From contig CAJMPQ010000001.1 in NCBI GenBank assembly GCA_905215335.1, positions 1 through 64,000 on the forward strand: a stretch of DNA of 64,000 bases. The letters are read 5' to 3'. Of this stretch, positions 45,082 to 53,460 are shown in pieces; within the stretch, counting starts at the first letter, position 1; each line of letters starts with the position of its first letter. The position numbers were made by a program, and so were the translations under genes. Below the pieces are notes generated by a model, which saw only the letters and a program-made list of their open reading frames with translations, did no database searches and had not been told where the DNA came from. Source of the DNA: an uncultured bacterium (GTDB taxonomy: Bacteria > Cyanobacteriota > Vampirovibrionia > Gastranaerophilales > Gastranaerophilaceae).

Positions 45082-45112
45082 AAAAAGGCGAGAAGTTAAA
45101 CTTCTCGCCTTT
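45082..45112. terminator. Bidirectional terminator between the 42092 gene and adhE
   Basis: AAAAGGCGAGAAGT (45082-45095), loop TAA, ACTTCTCGCCTTTT (45099-45112): a 14-bp perfect stem. Confidence 0.93.
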
Positions 45113-45129
45113 TGCTATATTAAATCAAA

Positions 45130-47814
45130 CTATTTTGATTTTTTTGCAGCTGGATAGTAATCTCTTACAACACCTTCAAATGCATCGATATAAATTTGTT
45201 TAATATCTGACATTAGAGGGTATGCAGGGTTAGCACCAGTACATTGATCGTCGAATGCTAATTCAACCATTTCATCTAATTTAGCATAGAATTCTTTTTC
45301 ATCTACACCGAAATCTTTGATTGAATTTGGTAAGTTAATATTTTTCATTAACTTATCAACTGCTTCAATTAACAATTCAACTTTTTCATCATCATTTTTA
45401 CCGCCCAAACCAAGTTCATCAGCGATTTGACCATATTTAGCCTTAGCATTAGGGAACTTGTATTGAGGGAAGATTGCTTGTTTCTTAGGACAATCTACAG
45501 CGTTGTATTTGATAACTTGTCTGATAAGTAATGCGTTAGCAACACCGTGAGGTACGTGGAACATAGCACCTAATTTGTGAGCCATAGAGTGGCATAATCC
45601 TAAGAATGAGTTAGCAAATGCCATACCAGCGATAGTTGCTGCATAGTGCATTTTTTCTCTTGCTAGAGGATCGTTAACGCCTTCATTATAAGATCTTTCT
45701 AAGTATCTAAATACAAGTTTTGTAGCTTCTAAAGCATTTGAATTTGTGAAGTTTGTAGCCATACAAGATACATAAGCTTCGATTGCGTGAACTAAAGCAT
45801 CGATACCAGAAGCTGAAGTTAAACCTTTTGGCATTCCATCAACAAAGTTAGGATCGATGATAGCCATATTTGGAGTTAACGCATAATCAGCGATTGCATA
45901 TTTTACACCGCTTTCGTCATCAGTAATGATAGCGAATGGAGTAACTTCTGAACCTGTACCTGAAGTTGTTGGAATAGCAACCATTGTAGCTTTTTTACCA
46001 AGATCAGGGATTCTGCAAATTCTTTTTCTGATATCCATAAATCTCATAGAGATATCTTCGAAGTTTGTATCAGGTTGTTCATACATTAACCACATAATTT
46101 TAGCAGCGTCCATTGGAGAACCACCACCTAAAGAAATGATAACATCTGGTTCGTATGGTCTAATCATTTCCATAGCTTGGTTAATTGTAGACAATGTTGG
46201 ATCTGGTTTAACATCAAAGAAGATTTGATAATCAATACCGATTTCATCCAAGATATTTGTAATACTATAAACAGCACCTGAATTGAATAAGAATCTATCA
46301 GTTACAATAAATGCTCTTTTCTTTCCTTCAAGTTCACGAAGAGCTAAATCGATAGCACCACGTTTAAAGTAAACTTTTTGAGGAACCTTAAACCATAACA
46401 TGTTTTCTCTCCTTTCAGCAACTGTTTTGTAGTTTAATAAGTTTTCAACACCGATGTTACCAGATACAGCGTTTTTACCCCAAGAACCACAACCTAAAGA
46501 TAAAGATGGTTCTAATTTAAAGTTAAACAAATCACCGATACCACCTTGAGCAGATGGAGAGTTAATCAATACACGGCATGCTGGCATTTTTTCTGCAAAT
46601 TTATTAACTCTTTCTTGACTACGAGTATCTGTATAAAGGTCTGCAGAGTGACCAGCACCACCTTTTGATACTAATTCATAAGTCATTTCAGTAGCTTCTT
46701 CAAAATCTTTAGCTCTGTACATAGTTAATACTGGAGATAATTTTTCTCTTGAGAATGGATCATCCCAATCTACAGCAGGTCTTTCAGCTAATAAGATTTT
46801 AGCAGTTTCTGGAACTTCAAAACCTGATAATTCAGCAATTCTGTGAGCAGATTGACCAACGATATCAGGGTGAGCTGTACCACGTTTTGGATCGATGAAT
46901 GGAAGATCAATCATTTTCTTTTCTTCAGCTTCATTGATTAAGTATGCACCTCTGTAGATGAATTCTTTTTTAACTTCTTCATAAATTTTATCAACAACAA
47001 CAACAGATTGTTCTGAAGCACAAATCATACCGTTGTCGAAAGTTTTTGACATAAGGATTGAAGAAACAGCCATTTTAATATCTGCAGTTTCATCAATAAC
47101 AGCTGCTGCGTTACCAGGACCAACACCTAAAGCAGGGTTACCAGAAGAGTAAGCAGCTTTAACCATACCAGGACCACCTGTAGCTAAAATACAAGCGATG
47201 TCAGGGTGTTTCATTAATTGGTTAGATAATTCGATAGATGGAGTATCAATCCAACCAATAATATCTTCAGGAGCACCAGCTTTAACTGCTGCTTCTAATA
47301 CAACTCTAGCTGCTTCAATTGTACATTTTGTAGCTCTAGGGTGTGGTGAGAAGATAATTGCGTTTCTTGTTTTTAAAGCAATTAATGATTTGAAAATAGC
47401 TGTTGATGTTGGGTTAGTTGTTGGAACAACACCAGCCAAGATACCTAAAGGTTCAGCAACTATTTTAATACCATTAGCCTTATCTTCTTTTATAATTCCA
47501 CAAGTTTTAGCATTTTTGTGTTTGTTATAAATGTATTCTGATGCAAAGTGGTTTTTAATAATTTTATCTTCTAAAATACCCATGCCTGTTTCTTCAACAG
47601 CCATTCTTGCAAGAGGAATACGAACTTTGTCTGCTGCTGTAGCTGCAGCTTTGAAGATTTTGTCAACTTGTTCTTGAGAGAAAGTTGAATAAAGTTTTTG
47701 AGCTTTCTTAACTCTTTCAATTAGTAATTCTAATTGTTCTGCGTTGTCTACTAGATTAGACGTATTCAAAGTCTTTTCTAGAGTTTCAACAGTTTTTTTG
47801 CTTTTTGTTGTCAT
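45130..47814 (-). CDS. adhE: Bifunctional aldehyde/alcohol dehydrogenase AdhE
   Basis: Reduces acetyl-CoA to acetaldehyde and on to ethanol with two NADH, recycling NAD in fermentation. 894 residues from the ATG at 47814 (AAAGGAG ribosome site). N-terminal CoA-acylating aldehyde dehydrogenase with catalytic Cys in GMICASEQ (about 245) and GPGNAAAVI; then an iron-type alcohol dehydrogenase with LGGGSPMDAAK, SGTGSEVTPFA, and metal-binding His in HAIEAY and GLCHSMAHKLGAMFHVPHG. AdhE forms helical spirosomes in other bacteria. A palindrome at 47870 marks likely redox or CRP-type control. Confidence 0.98.
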   Translation of the reverse strand: MTTKSKKTVETLEKTLNTSNLVDNAEQLELLIERVKKAQKLYSTFSQEQVDKIFKAAATAADKVRIPLARMAVEETGMGILEDKIIKNHFASEYIYNKHKNAKTCGIIKEDKANGIKIVAEPLGILAGVVPTTNPTSTAIFKSLIALKTRNAIIFSPHPRATKCTIEAARVVLEAAVKAGAPEDIIGWIDTPSIELSNQLMKHPDIACILATGGPGMVKAAYSSGNPALGVGPGNAAAVIDETADIKMAVSSILMSKTFDNGMICASEQSVVVVDKIYEEVKKEFIYRGAYLINEAEEKKMIDLPFIDPKRGTAHPDIVGQSAHRIAELSGFEVPETAKILLAERPAVDWDDPFSREKLSPVLTMYRAKDFEEATEMTYELVSKGGAGHSADLYTDTRSQERVNKFAEKMPACRVLINSPSAQGGIGDLFNFKLEPSLSLGCGSWGKNAVSGNIGVENLLNYKTVAERRENMLWFKVPQKVYFKRGAIDLALRELEGKKRAFIVTDRFLFNSGAVYSITNILDEIGIDYQIFFDVKPDPTLSTINQAMEMIRPYEPDVIISLGGGSPMDAAKIMWLMYEQPDTNFEDISMRFMDIRKRICRIPDLGKKATMVAIPTTSGTGSEVTPFAIITDDESGVKYAIADYALTPNMAIIDPNFVDGMPKGLTSASGIDALVHAIEAYVSCMATNFTNSNALEATKLVFRYLERSYNEGVNDPLAREKMHYAATIAGMAFANSFLGLCHSMAHKLGAMFHVPHGVANALLIRQVIKYNAVDCPKKQAIFPQYKFPNAKAKYGQIADELGLGGKNDDEKVELLIEAVDKLMKNINLPNSIKDFGVDEKEFYAKLDEMVELAFDDQCTGANPAYPLMSDIKQIYIDAFEGVVRDYYPAAKKSK

Positions 47815-47869
47815 ATTTTTTCTCCTTTTATAACACAGCATTTACATTAATAATAAGCCAATGTATAAT

Positions 47870-47887
47870 TTGTGAAATTTATCACAA
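47870..47887 (-). promoter_or_regulatory. Rex- or CRP/FNR-like operator upstream of adhE
   Basis: TTGTGA-AATTTA-TCACAA, an 18-bp inverted repeat. It matches the CRP-type TGTGA-N6-TCACA exactly and is one base from a Rex-type TTGTGAA-N4-TTCACAA. It overlaps the -10 of a candidate adhE promoter on the minus strand (TTTACA, 17 nt, TAAATT). The other sequence between 47842 and 48240 is AT-rich with no gene I can support. Confidence 0.6.
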
Positions 47888-48249
47888 TTACATTTTACTG
47901 TAAAGATAACATGAAATCAAGTGTAATATTTACAATCTTTATCTTTTCTTTATACTATACCAAAATCCAGCAATAATAAGAGTTTTGAGCCCGGACAAAA
48001 TTTAGCAAATCACTTAATTTTATACACACACAATTCCAAAATATTAAAAAAGGTAATAAAAATAAGCTTTACAGCGAATCTTCTCACTATAACCAGAAAC
48101 TACATATAAAAGAATACAATTAAAAATTTGTCATGCTAATATTCTATGGATTTAGACATGAAAAACAAAGAACTCCCACTAAAAACTCATAGCAAAAAAT
48201 ATCAAATAAAAAAATTTTTCACTTAATAAAAATCGGCAAACCCTCTAAT

Positions 48250-48268
48250 AAGTGCATTTTGTACACTT
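48250..48268. repeat. Inverted repeat AAGTG-N9-CACTT, copy 1
   Basis: AAGTG (48250-48254) and CACTT (48264-48268). The same 19-bp form occurs at 48373, 123 bp away, in front of the 48415 gene. Possible operator pair. Confidence 0.4.
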
Positions 48269-48329
48269 TATGCTCAAAAGCTTATGGTAATTGAAATATA
48301 GCCACCTTAACAAAAGTTCACAATAGGGG

Positions 48330-48358
48330 TTGACAAAAGAAATTTTATAGTTTATAGT
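48330..48358 (+). promoter_or_regulatory. Strong promoter of the 48415 gene
   Basis: TTGACA (48330-48335), 17-nt spacer, TATAGT (48353-48358). Expected start near 48365, which leaves a leader of 50 nt holding a direct repeat of AAGTGTTAA (48361) and the inverted repeat at 48373. Confidence 0.85.
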
Positions 48359-48372
48359 GAAAGTGTTAAATG

Positions 48373-48391
48373 AAGTGTTAATTGAACACTT
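48373..48391. repeat. Inverted repeat AAGTG-N9-CACTT, copy 2
   Basis: AAGTGTT-AATTG-AACACTT, 7-bp arms, just downstream of the expected transcript start of the 48415 gene. A repressor bound here would block initiation or clearance. Confidence 0.5.
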
Positions 48392-48414
48392 AATAACAGA
48401 AAAGGAGGCAAGAT

Positions 48415-48708
48415 ATGCTAACTATAAATCCTATAAACTTAAATACTAGAAGAAACATCGCTTTCGGTGAAGGCAATTTAAATAACGTAAATTCAAAAGT
48501 TGGTTTGATGTCATTAGACAAAAACCCAAATGCTAAAATAAATTTTGAAAAAGATTTATTCATAACAAGAAAAGCTGATCCGGTTCAATCAAACCCATTA
48601 AAAGCAATCGGATACAATATTGTAAAGGCTTATAATATACTATGCACTCCAAAAAGACGTGCAACCCAAACCGAATCAAATTACATCCATATCCCATATA
48701 TGGCATAA
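48415..48708 (+). CDS. Small protein with N-terminal F-x-G motif
   Basis: 97 residues. The start MLTINPINLN is followed by FGEG at residues 17-20. This is the fourth small protein in the window with a short Ile-rich head and an F-x-G tripeptide within the first 20 residues. The rest is basic (KRRATQTES near the end) with a helix around 60-78 and no TM helix. It has an AAAGGAGG ribosome site and the clearest promoter of this group. Family not recognised. Confidence 0.72.
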   Translation: MLTINPINLNTRRNIAFGEGNLNNVNSKVGLMSLDKNPNAKINFEKDLFITRKADPVQSNPLKAIGYNIVKAYNILCTPKRRATQTESNYIHIPYMA

Positions 48709-48780
48709 TGGATATTATTTAAGAAACAAATCAATTTAGAAAGACTTAACTCTTTTCATTTACCCCATCTTATAACTTAT

Positions 48781-48810
48781 GCAATTACCCCAATTGCTAA
48801 GGTTTTTTTT
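48781..48810 (+). terminator. Terminator after the 48415 gene
   Basis: GCAATT-ACCCC-AATTGC, a short stem, then five bases and eight T. The stem is weak, so some readthrough into the rhodanese gene is possible. Confidence 0.55.
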
Positions 48811-48819
48811 AAGAACTCG

Positions 48820-48853
48820 ATATATCCTTTCTTTAGTAAAAGAAAGGATATAT
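48820..48853 (+). promoter_or_regulatory. Hairpin masking the ribosome site of the rhodanese gene
   Basis: Perfect 15-bp arms ATATATCCTTTCTTT (48820-48834) and AAAGAAAGGATATAT (48839-48853), loop AGTA. The 3' arm contains AAAGGA (48843-48848), the ribosome site for the ATG at 48857. It may be an RNA thermometer or other RBS switch, or a terminator-like attenuator. Confidence 0.7.
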
Positions 48854-48856
48854 TTT

Positions 48857-49243
48857 ATGAATGAAAAAATAAAAGAATTAAGACACAATACACAAGAAGC
48901 TCAAGATTATTTCACTAAAAAATTAGCTTATACCCTTGATCCAGTAGAATTAAAGAACTTTATGGAAAAAGATGGAGTAAAAGTTATAGATATAAGATTA
49001 AAAGCTGATTATGATATTGGACACATTCCAGGAGCCATATCTATACCAAAAGAAGAATTAGATCAAAGACTCCAAGAATTATCAAAAAACGAAATCAATA
49101 TTATATATTGCTACAATCAACAATGTCATTTGGGATATAGCGCGTGTTTAATATTAGCAGAATACGGCTATCCAACGATGTTATTAGAAGGCGGATTTAA
49201 AGTTTGGATGGAAGACTTCAGATTTGCAACAACTAACAAATAA
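48857..49243 (+). CDS. Single-domain rhodanese-like sulfurtransferase
   Basis: 128 residues from the ATG at 48857. About 35 N-terminal residues are helical, then one rhodanese domain: DIRLKADYDIGHIPGA (about 56) and the active-site loop CHLGYS after IIYCYNQQ (about 92-104). Carries a persulfide on the loop Cys, moving sulfur or detoxifying sulfide or cyanide; the acceptor is unknown. I take ATG 48857 since the ORF upstream of it is hairpin sequence. Its ribosome site is in the hairpin. Confidence 0.85.
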   Translation: MNEKIKELRHNTQEAQDYFTKKLAYTLDPVELKNFMEKDGVKVIDIRLKADYDIGHIPGAISIPKEELDQRLQELSKNEINIIYCYNQQCHLGYSACLILAEYGYPTMLLEGGFKVWMEDFRFATTNK

Positions 49244-49275
49244 CATAAACCAACAAACCCACACAGATAACGAAA

Positions 49276-49308
49276 AACAGGTTCTAATTTGACATTAGAA
49301 TCTGTTTA
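49276..49308 (+). terminator. Terminator after the rhodanese gene
   Basis: AACAGGTTCTAAT (49276-49288), loop TTGAC, ATTAGAATCTGTT (49294-49306) with one G-U pair, then TTTA. The loop and the 3' arm double as the -35 box and spacer of the next promoter. Confidence 0.7.
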
Positions 49309-49317
49309 TACTATAGT
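49289..49317 (+). promoter_or_regulatory. Promoter of the TPR gene, overlapping a terminator
   Basis: TTGACA (49289-49294), 17-nt spacer, TATAGT (49312-49317): identical boxes to the promoter at 48330. The -35 begins in the loop of the hairpin. Confidence 0.8.
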
Positions 49318-49358
49318 GTGGCTTATTGCAAGAATATGTTGCTATTTTGGATTGTATT

Positions 49359-50561
49359 ATGAAAAAGAAATTTTTAATTACGGCTATCTTATTAGGGCTT
49401 ATTGTTGGTGAGACAATAGCTATTAATCAGCCTTGTTTTGCAAAAAGCTCAAAAAAACAGAAACAAGAAACTACATTTTTAAATGTAGCAGCATCTAGTT
49501 TTGACTCTAAACAGTATGAACTAGCAATCGAATACTATACAAAGGCATTAGGACTTAACCCTAAAAATGCTGACGCATATACAAAAAGAGGAAATGCTAA
49601 ATATTTACTAGGCCATTATAAAGATGCAATTAAAGATTACTCCAAAGCACTTGATATTGATCCGAATAGTGAAAATGCATACTACAATAGAGGTTTAGCA
49701 AAATCTAATTTAAAAGCTTACGATGAAGTTATTGAAGATTACACAAAAGAACTAAATCTAAATCCAAATAATGAAAATGCTTATCTAAACAGAGGTACAA
49801 CAAAAGTTCTTCTAAAAAAATACGATGAAGCAATTGAAGATTTCACACAAATAATAAAAATAAATAACAAAAATGAACTAGCGTACTATAATCGTGGCAT
49901 TGCAAAAAGATATAAAAACGATTACAAAGGTGCGGTTGAAGATTATACCAAAGTAATTGAATTAGACCCTAAAAATATAGATGCTTATAACAATAGAGGC
50001 GTTGCTAAGTATTATTTAAAAGATTACAATGGAGCAATTCAAGATTACTCTAAAGTTATCGAATTAAATAAAAACTTCAAAAAAGCATACTATAATAGAG
50101 GTTTAGCAAAATTAGGTCTAAAAAAATATGAGGATGCCATTTTAGATTTCACAAAAGAAATTGAAATTAATCCTAAAAATGATTTAGCATACTACGATAG
50201 AGCTATTGCAGAAACAAAATTAGATGATTTCATTTCTGCAATAGATGATTATACAAAAGCAATAGAAATAAATCCTGATAATGCTGAATATTATGCAAAC
50301 AGAGGAGCTCTAATCTGCCAAACTGATGGAGATTTAAAAAAAGCTGAACAAGATTTAAATAAAGCTATCGAAATAGATGATAAAGACCCTGAAAAATATT
50401 TAACCAGAGCAATGATTTTTTGCAAATTAAAACTTTATTTAGTTGCAATAGATGACTTGAATATTGTAATAAAAATGACTCCAAACAATACACAAGCATA
50501 CGATTTACGCTCTTATGCAATAAAATCTTTATCTGCACTACAAAAACAAGAAAAAAAATAG
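49359..50561 (+). CDS. Secreted or membrane-anchored TPR protein
   Basis: 400 residues from the ATG at 49359 (the ORF opens at 49326 with a TTG in the leader). A signal peptide or anchor (MKKKFLITAILLGLIVGE, 1-18, then AINQPCFAK) is followed by about ten tandem TPR units of 34 residues (pattern AYYNRGLAK...YEDAI.DFTKEIEINP). Such proteins are scaffolds for protein contacts in the periplasm or at the membrane. The Cys at about 26 does not form a clear lipobox. Single-gene unit between two promoters. Confidence 0.87.
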   Translation: MKKKFLITAILLGLIVGETIAINQPCFAKSSKKQKQETTFLNVAASSFDSKQYELAIEYYTKALGLNPKNADAYTKRGNAKYLLGHYKDAIKDYSKALDIDPNSENAYYNRGLAKSNLKAYDEVIEDYTKELNLNPNNENAYLNRGTTKVLLKKYDEAIEDFTQIIKINNKNELAYYNRGIAKRYKNDYKGAVEDYTKVIELDPKNIDAYNNRGVAKYYLKDYNGAIQDYSKVIELNKNFKKAYYNRGLAKLGLKKYEDAILDFTKEIEINPKNDLAYYDRAIAETKLDDFISAIDDYTKAIEINPDNAEYYANRGALICQTDGDLKKAEQDLNKAIEIDDKDPEKYLTRAMIFCKLKLYLVAIDDLNIVIKMTPNNTQAYDLRSYAIKSLSALQKQEKK

Positions 50562-50630
50562 TCTCAACCATTTGAACAGTTTTATAATAATAAATTAGTG
50601 CTATAATAGTCCTGAAAAAGGAGAGCTATT

Positions 50631-52028
50631 ATGGAAATTAAAATTGTACCAAATACCAAAGATGTTTTATGCGATGTATTAATCATCAATAAATTCGAAG
50701 GTAAAGAGACTTCAAATCCACTTGTAAACAGATTTGCCCCTGACTCATTCGAAGGAAAACCTGGTCAAATGTTTGTAATTCATACACAAAAGGAATTTCC
50801 TGCAACACAAATTCTTGCAATTGGTCTAGGCGATGAACAAAAACTTGATAACCACATTATTAGAGAAAATGTTGCAAAAGCAATAAGAAAATGTGCTGAA
50901 TTAAAAGCAAAAAGTGTTGCATTCGATTTCTCAACAAATTACAGTTTTGAAATGCCAACAATTATAGGTACAAATATTGCAAATTACCATTTTGATAAAT
51001 ATAAAACAAAAAAAGATCATAGAATTTCTGAAATTTACTTGTCAAACGTTTCAAAAGAACAAGTTGAAATTGCTCAAGTTGTATCAGATTCAATTAAATT
51101 CACAAGAAACTTATCAAATGAACCAGCATCATTTGCAACTCCAACAAAATTAGCAGAAATCGCTCAAAGTTTTGAAGGAATTTCAACAAAAGTATATGAT
51201 GAAGATAAAATTAGAGAATTAGGAATGACAGCATACCTTGCAGTAGGCCAAGGAAGCACTCAACCTCCTAAATTTATTCATATGAAATATTCTCCTGAAA
51301 ATCCTAAAAAACGTGTTGCAATCATCGGTAAAGGTCTATGCTTTGATAGCGGTGGACTAGATATCAAACCTCCAGCTTCAATGTTAAACATGAAAGACGA
51401 TATGTCAGGTGCAGCTTGTGTTCTAGGTGTAATGAAAGCTTTAAGCAAATTAAAACCTGAAATTGAAGTTAACGGAATCATTGCAGCTTGCGAAAATATG
51501 CCATCGGGTTCATCTTACAAACCTGGAGATATTTTAACAGCGAAAAACGGTAAAACTATCGAAGTTGACAACACTGACGCAGAAGGTCGTTTGACATTAG
51601 CAGATGCTCTTTGTTACGCTTGCGAACTTGGAGTAGATGAAGTTATCGATATAGCAACACTAACCGGAGCTTGCATGGTTGCACTAGGTTCAGCAGCTTC
51701 TGGAATTATGGGCAACAATGAAGAATTTATCAAAAACTTAATTGATATAGGTAGCTATGCAGGTGAAAAATACTGGGAACTACCAATGTGGCAAGAATAT
51801 AGAGATAATATGAACAGCGATGTTGCAGATATGAAAAATACAGGAACAAGAAATGGCGGAGCATCTGCAGCTGGTATGTTCTTAAAAGAATTTGTTACAG
51901 ATAATATTAAATGGGCACATATCGATATTGCAGGAACTGCATTTATTGATAAACCTCAAAAAGAATTTAGCAAAGGCGCAACTGGTGCTGGCGTAAGAAC
52001 ACTATTAAATTATATTCTTTGCAACTAA
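50631..52028 (+). CDS. pepA: Leucyl aminopeptidase, M17 family
   Basis: Zinc or manganese aminopeptidase that removes N-terminal residues from peptides; forms hexamers in the cytoplasm. 465 residues. The metal and catalytic site is in GKGLCFDSGGLDIKP (about 241) and KDDMSGAA (about 260), and the M17 signature NTDAEGRLTLADAL (about 317). Ribosome site AAGGAGAG. An extended -10 (TGCTATAAT) lies just upstream. Confidence 0.95.
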   Translation: MEIKIVPNTKDVLCDVLIINKFEGKETSNPLVNRFAPDSFEGKPGQMFVIHTQKEFPATQILAIGLGDEQKLDNHIIRENVAKAIRKCAELKAKSVAFDFSTNYSFEMPTIIGTNIANYHFDKYKTKKDHRISEIYLSNVSKEQVEIAQVVSDSIKFTRNLSNEPASFATPTKLAEIAQSFEGISTKVYDEDKIRELGMTAYLAVGQGSTQPPKFIHMKYSPENPKKRVAIIGKGLCFDSGGLDIKPPASMLNMKDDMSGAACVLGVMKALSKLKPEIEVNGIIAACENMPSGSSYKPGDILTAKNGKTIEVDNTDAEGRLTLADALCYACELGVDEVIDIATLTGACMVALGSAASGIMGNNEEFIKNLIDIGSYAGEKYWELPMWQEYRDNMNSDVADMKNTGTRNGGASAAGMFLKEFVTDNIKWAHIDIAGTAFIDKPQKEFSKGATGAGVRTLLNYILCN

Positions 52029-52043
52029 GAATTTGTAAGCGAT

Positions 52044-52077
52044 AAAAAAGGTGAAACTTAATAGTTTCACTTTTTTT
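52044..52077. terminator. Bidirectional terminator between pepA and the TolC-like gene
   Basis: GTGAAACT-TAAT-AGTTTCAC (52051-52070), with A on the left and seven T on the right. Confidence 0.9.
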
Positions 52078-52088
52078 ATTAAATAAAC

Positions 52089-53381
52089 TTATATATCGAA
52101 GGTTTCATCATTAACTTCTCTTAAAAAATTAGTCCAACTATTATAATATTCAGCTAGAGCATACGTATAACCAACAATAATAGATTTATATGATTGCTTC
52201 ATAACAATCAATGATGTAATATCTGATTTCCCGGATTCGTAAGCCTTTTTCGAAACTTCAATCAATTCTTCTGAACTTATCAAAATTTTAGATTCATAAT
52301 AATTCAAATTTTCTGCAGATGTTAAAAATCTATCATAAGCGGCACTAATATCTTTAACTGCTTTATTTTTTACTGACTGATAATTTAGTTCTGCTTGTTG
52401 CAATTTATATGCAGCATTTTGAATTTCTGGAGAATAATTATAAAATAATGGTATATTAATTAAACTTGCACCAACATATCCACCACTATTAAATCGTCCA
52501 TCGTCCGTATGTTTTGGCATCTGATAACCATATCCGCCACTAATTGATAAATCAGGAATTCTTTGTCTTGCAACAACAGTCAAATTCTTTTCTGCAACAT
52601 CAATCTGTTGTTTTGCAATTTGAATATCATATCGATTTTCTAATGCATCATTAACAATCTCCGAAAATGGAGGGAATTTATCATTTGGTGGAGGAGTTAA
52701 CATTTCAGAAAAGTTATTTTCTTCCGAAAATATTTTATCCATACTGTCATAAGTAATATGATTTGGATCATTTATAATTTTATTAAATGCAGCTAAAGCA
52801 CTCTTTACATTAACTTTTGCAGTATTCACCTGAGTAATCATCTGATTAAGTGCAATTTCAGCCTGAATAACATCCACTTCAGGAGCATTTCCCGTTTTTG
52901 CTCGTTTCTGAGCAATTGCTAATAGCTCATCTTGTAAGTGCTTTTGTTGTTCTAATGTGGCCAAAATAGATTTTGCAGCAACAAGATTAATGTATGCCTC
53001 TCTAACATCCATCTTCAAATCAAATTTTGTATAACCAACATTTGTTTCTACTAACTTCAAATTTGATTGTGCTAAATTTTTTCTAGCTTTACGCTTTGCA
53101 ATTTCTATTGTTTCACTTAAGCCAAGTTGTCTAGGTTCTGTCCAACCTGAAGCTCCAAAATTATAAAAAACATCAAATGATGGGTTTTGTAATCTATTCG
53201 CAGTTTTTATTTCATTTTTAGCAATACTAATATTCAATTGAGCAGATTGCAAATCAATATTATTTTTTAAAGCAGCATCAATCGCGTCTTGCAAATAAAC
53301 TTTTTTAACATCTTCAATACCAAAAGATACTACTTGAGTAAATAATACTAATATCCCAATAGCTAATAAAAACTTTTTCAT
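52089..53381 (-). CDS. TolC-like outer-membrane efflux protein
   Basis: 430 residues from the ATG at 53381. Signal peptide (MKKFLLAIGILVLFTQVVS, 1-19), then two repeats of long coiled-coil helices with the OEP pattern LQDAIDAALKNNIDLQSAQ (about 29) and a second copy EIVNDALENRYDIQIAKQQ (about 230). It would form the outer-membrane channel of an efflux or type I secretion system, which supports a diderm cell. No adaptor or inner-membrane pump gene is near. No ribosome site; the -10 (TATAAT, 53391-53396, preceded by TGG) is 9 nt away, so the leader would be only about 3 nt. Confidence 0.88.
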   Translation of the reverse strand: MKKFLLAIGILVLFTQVVSFGIEDVKKVYLQDAIDAALKNNIDLQSAQLNISIAKNEIKTANRLQNPSFDVFYNFGASGWTEPRQLGLSETIEIAKRKARKNLAQSNLKLVETNVGYTKFDLKMDVREAYINLVAAKSILATLEQQKHLQDELLAIAQKRAKTGNAPEVDVIQAEIALNQMITQVNTAKVNVKSALAAFNKIINDPNHITYDSMDKIFSEENNFSEMLTPPPNDKFPPFSEIVNDALENRYDIQIAKQQIDVAEKNLTVVARQRIPDLSISGGYGYQMPKHTDDGRFNSGGYVGASLINIPLFYNYSPEIQNAAYKLQQAELNYQSVKNKAVKDISAAYDRFLTSAENLNYYESKILISSEELIEVSKKAYESGKSDITSLIVMKQSYKSIIVGYTYALAEYYNSWTNFLREVNDETFDI

Positions 53382-53390
53382 AACAATCGT

Positions 53391-53396
53391 ATTATA
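53391..53396 (-). promoter_or_regulatory. -10 box of the TolC-like gene, near-leaderless
   Basis: Extended -10 TGG-TATAAT nine nucleotides before the ATG. The -35 is poor. Confidence 0.5.
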
Positions 53397-53447
53397 CCAC
53401 ACAAAATAATCATTTATTTAGATGTAAAAATTATTCAAAATCTAACT

Positions 53448-53453
53448 TATAAT
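53448..53453 (+). promoter_or_regulatory. -10 box of the 53461 gene, placed for a leaderless transcript
   Basis: TATAAT with seven nucleotides (AAACTCT) to the ATG at 53461, and no ribosome site. The -35 region is AT-rich with no good match. Confidence 0.5.
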
Positions 53454-53460
53454 AAACTCT

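Noticed and set aside
48146..48226. 26-codon ORF in the adhE-48415 gap
   Set aside because: No ribosome site and ordinary AT-rich composition; nothing to support translation.
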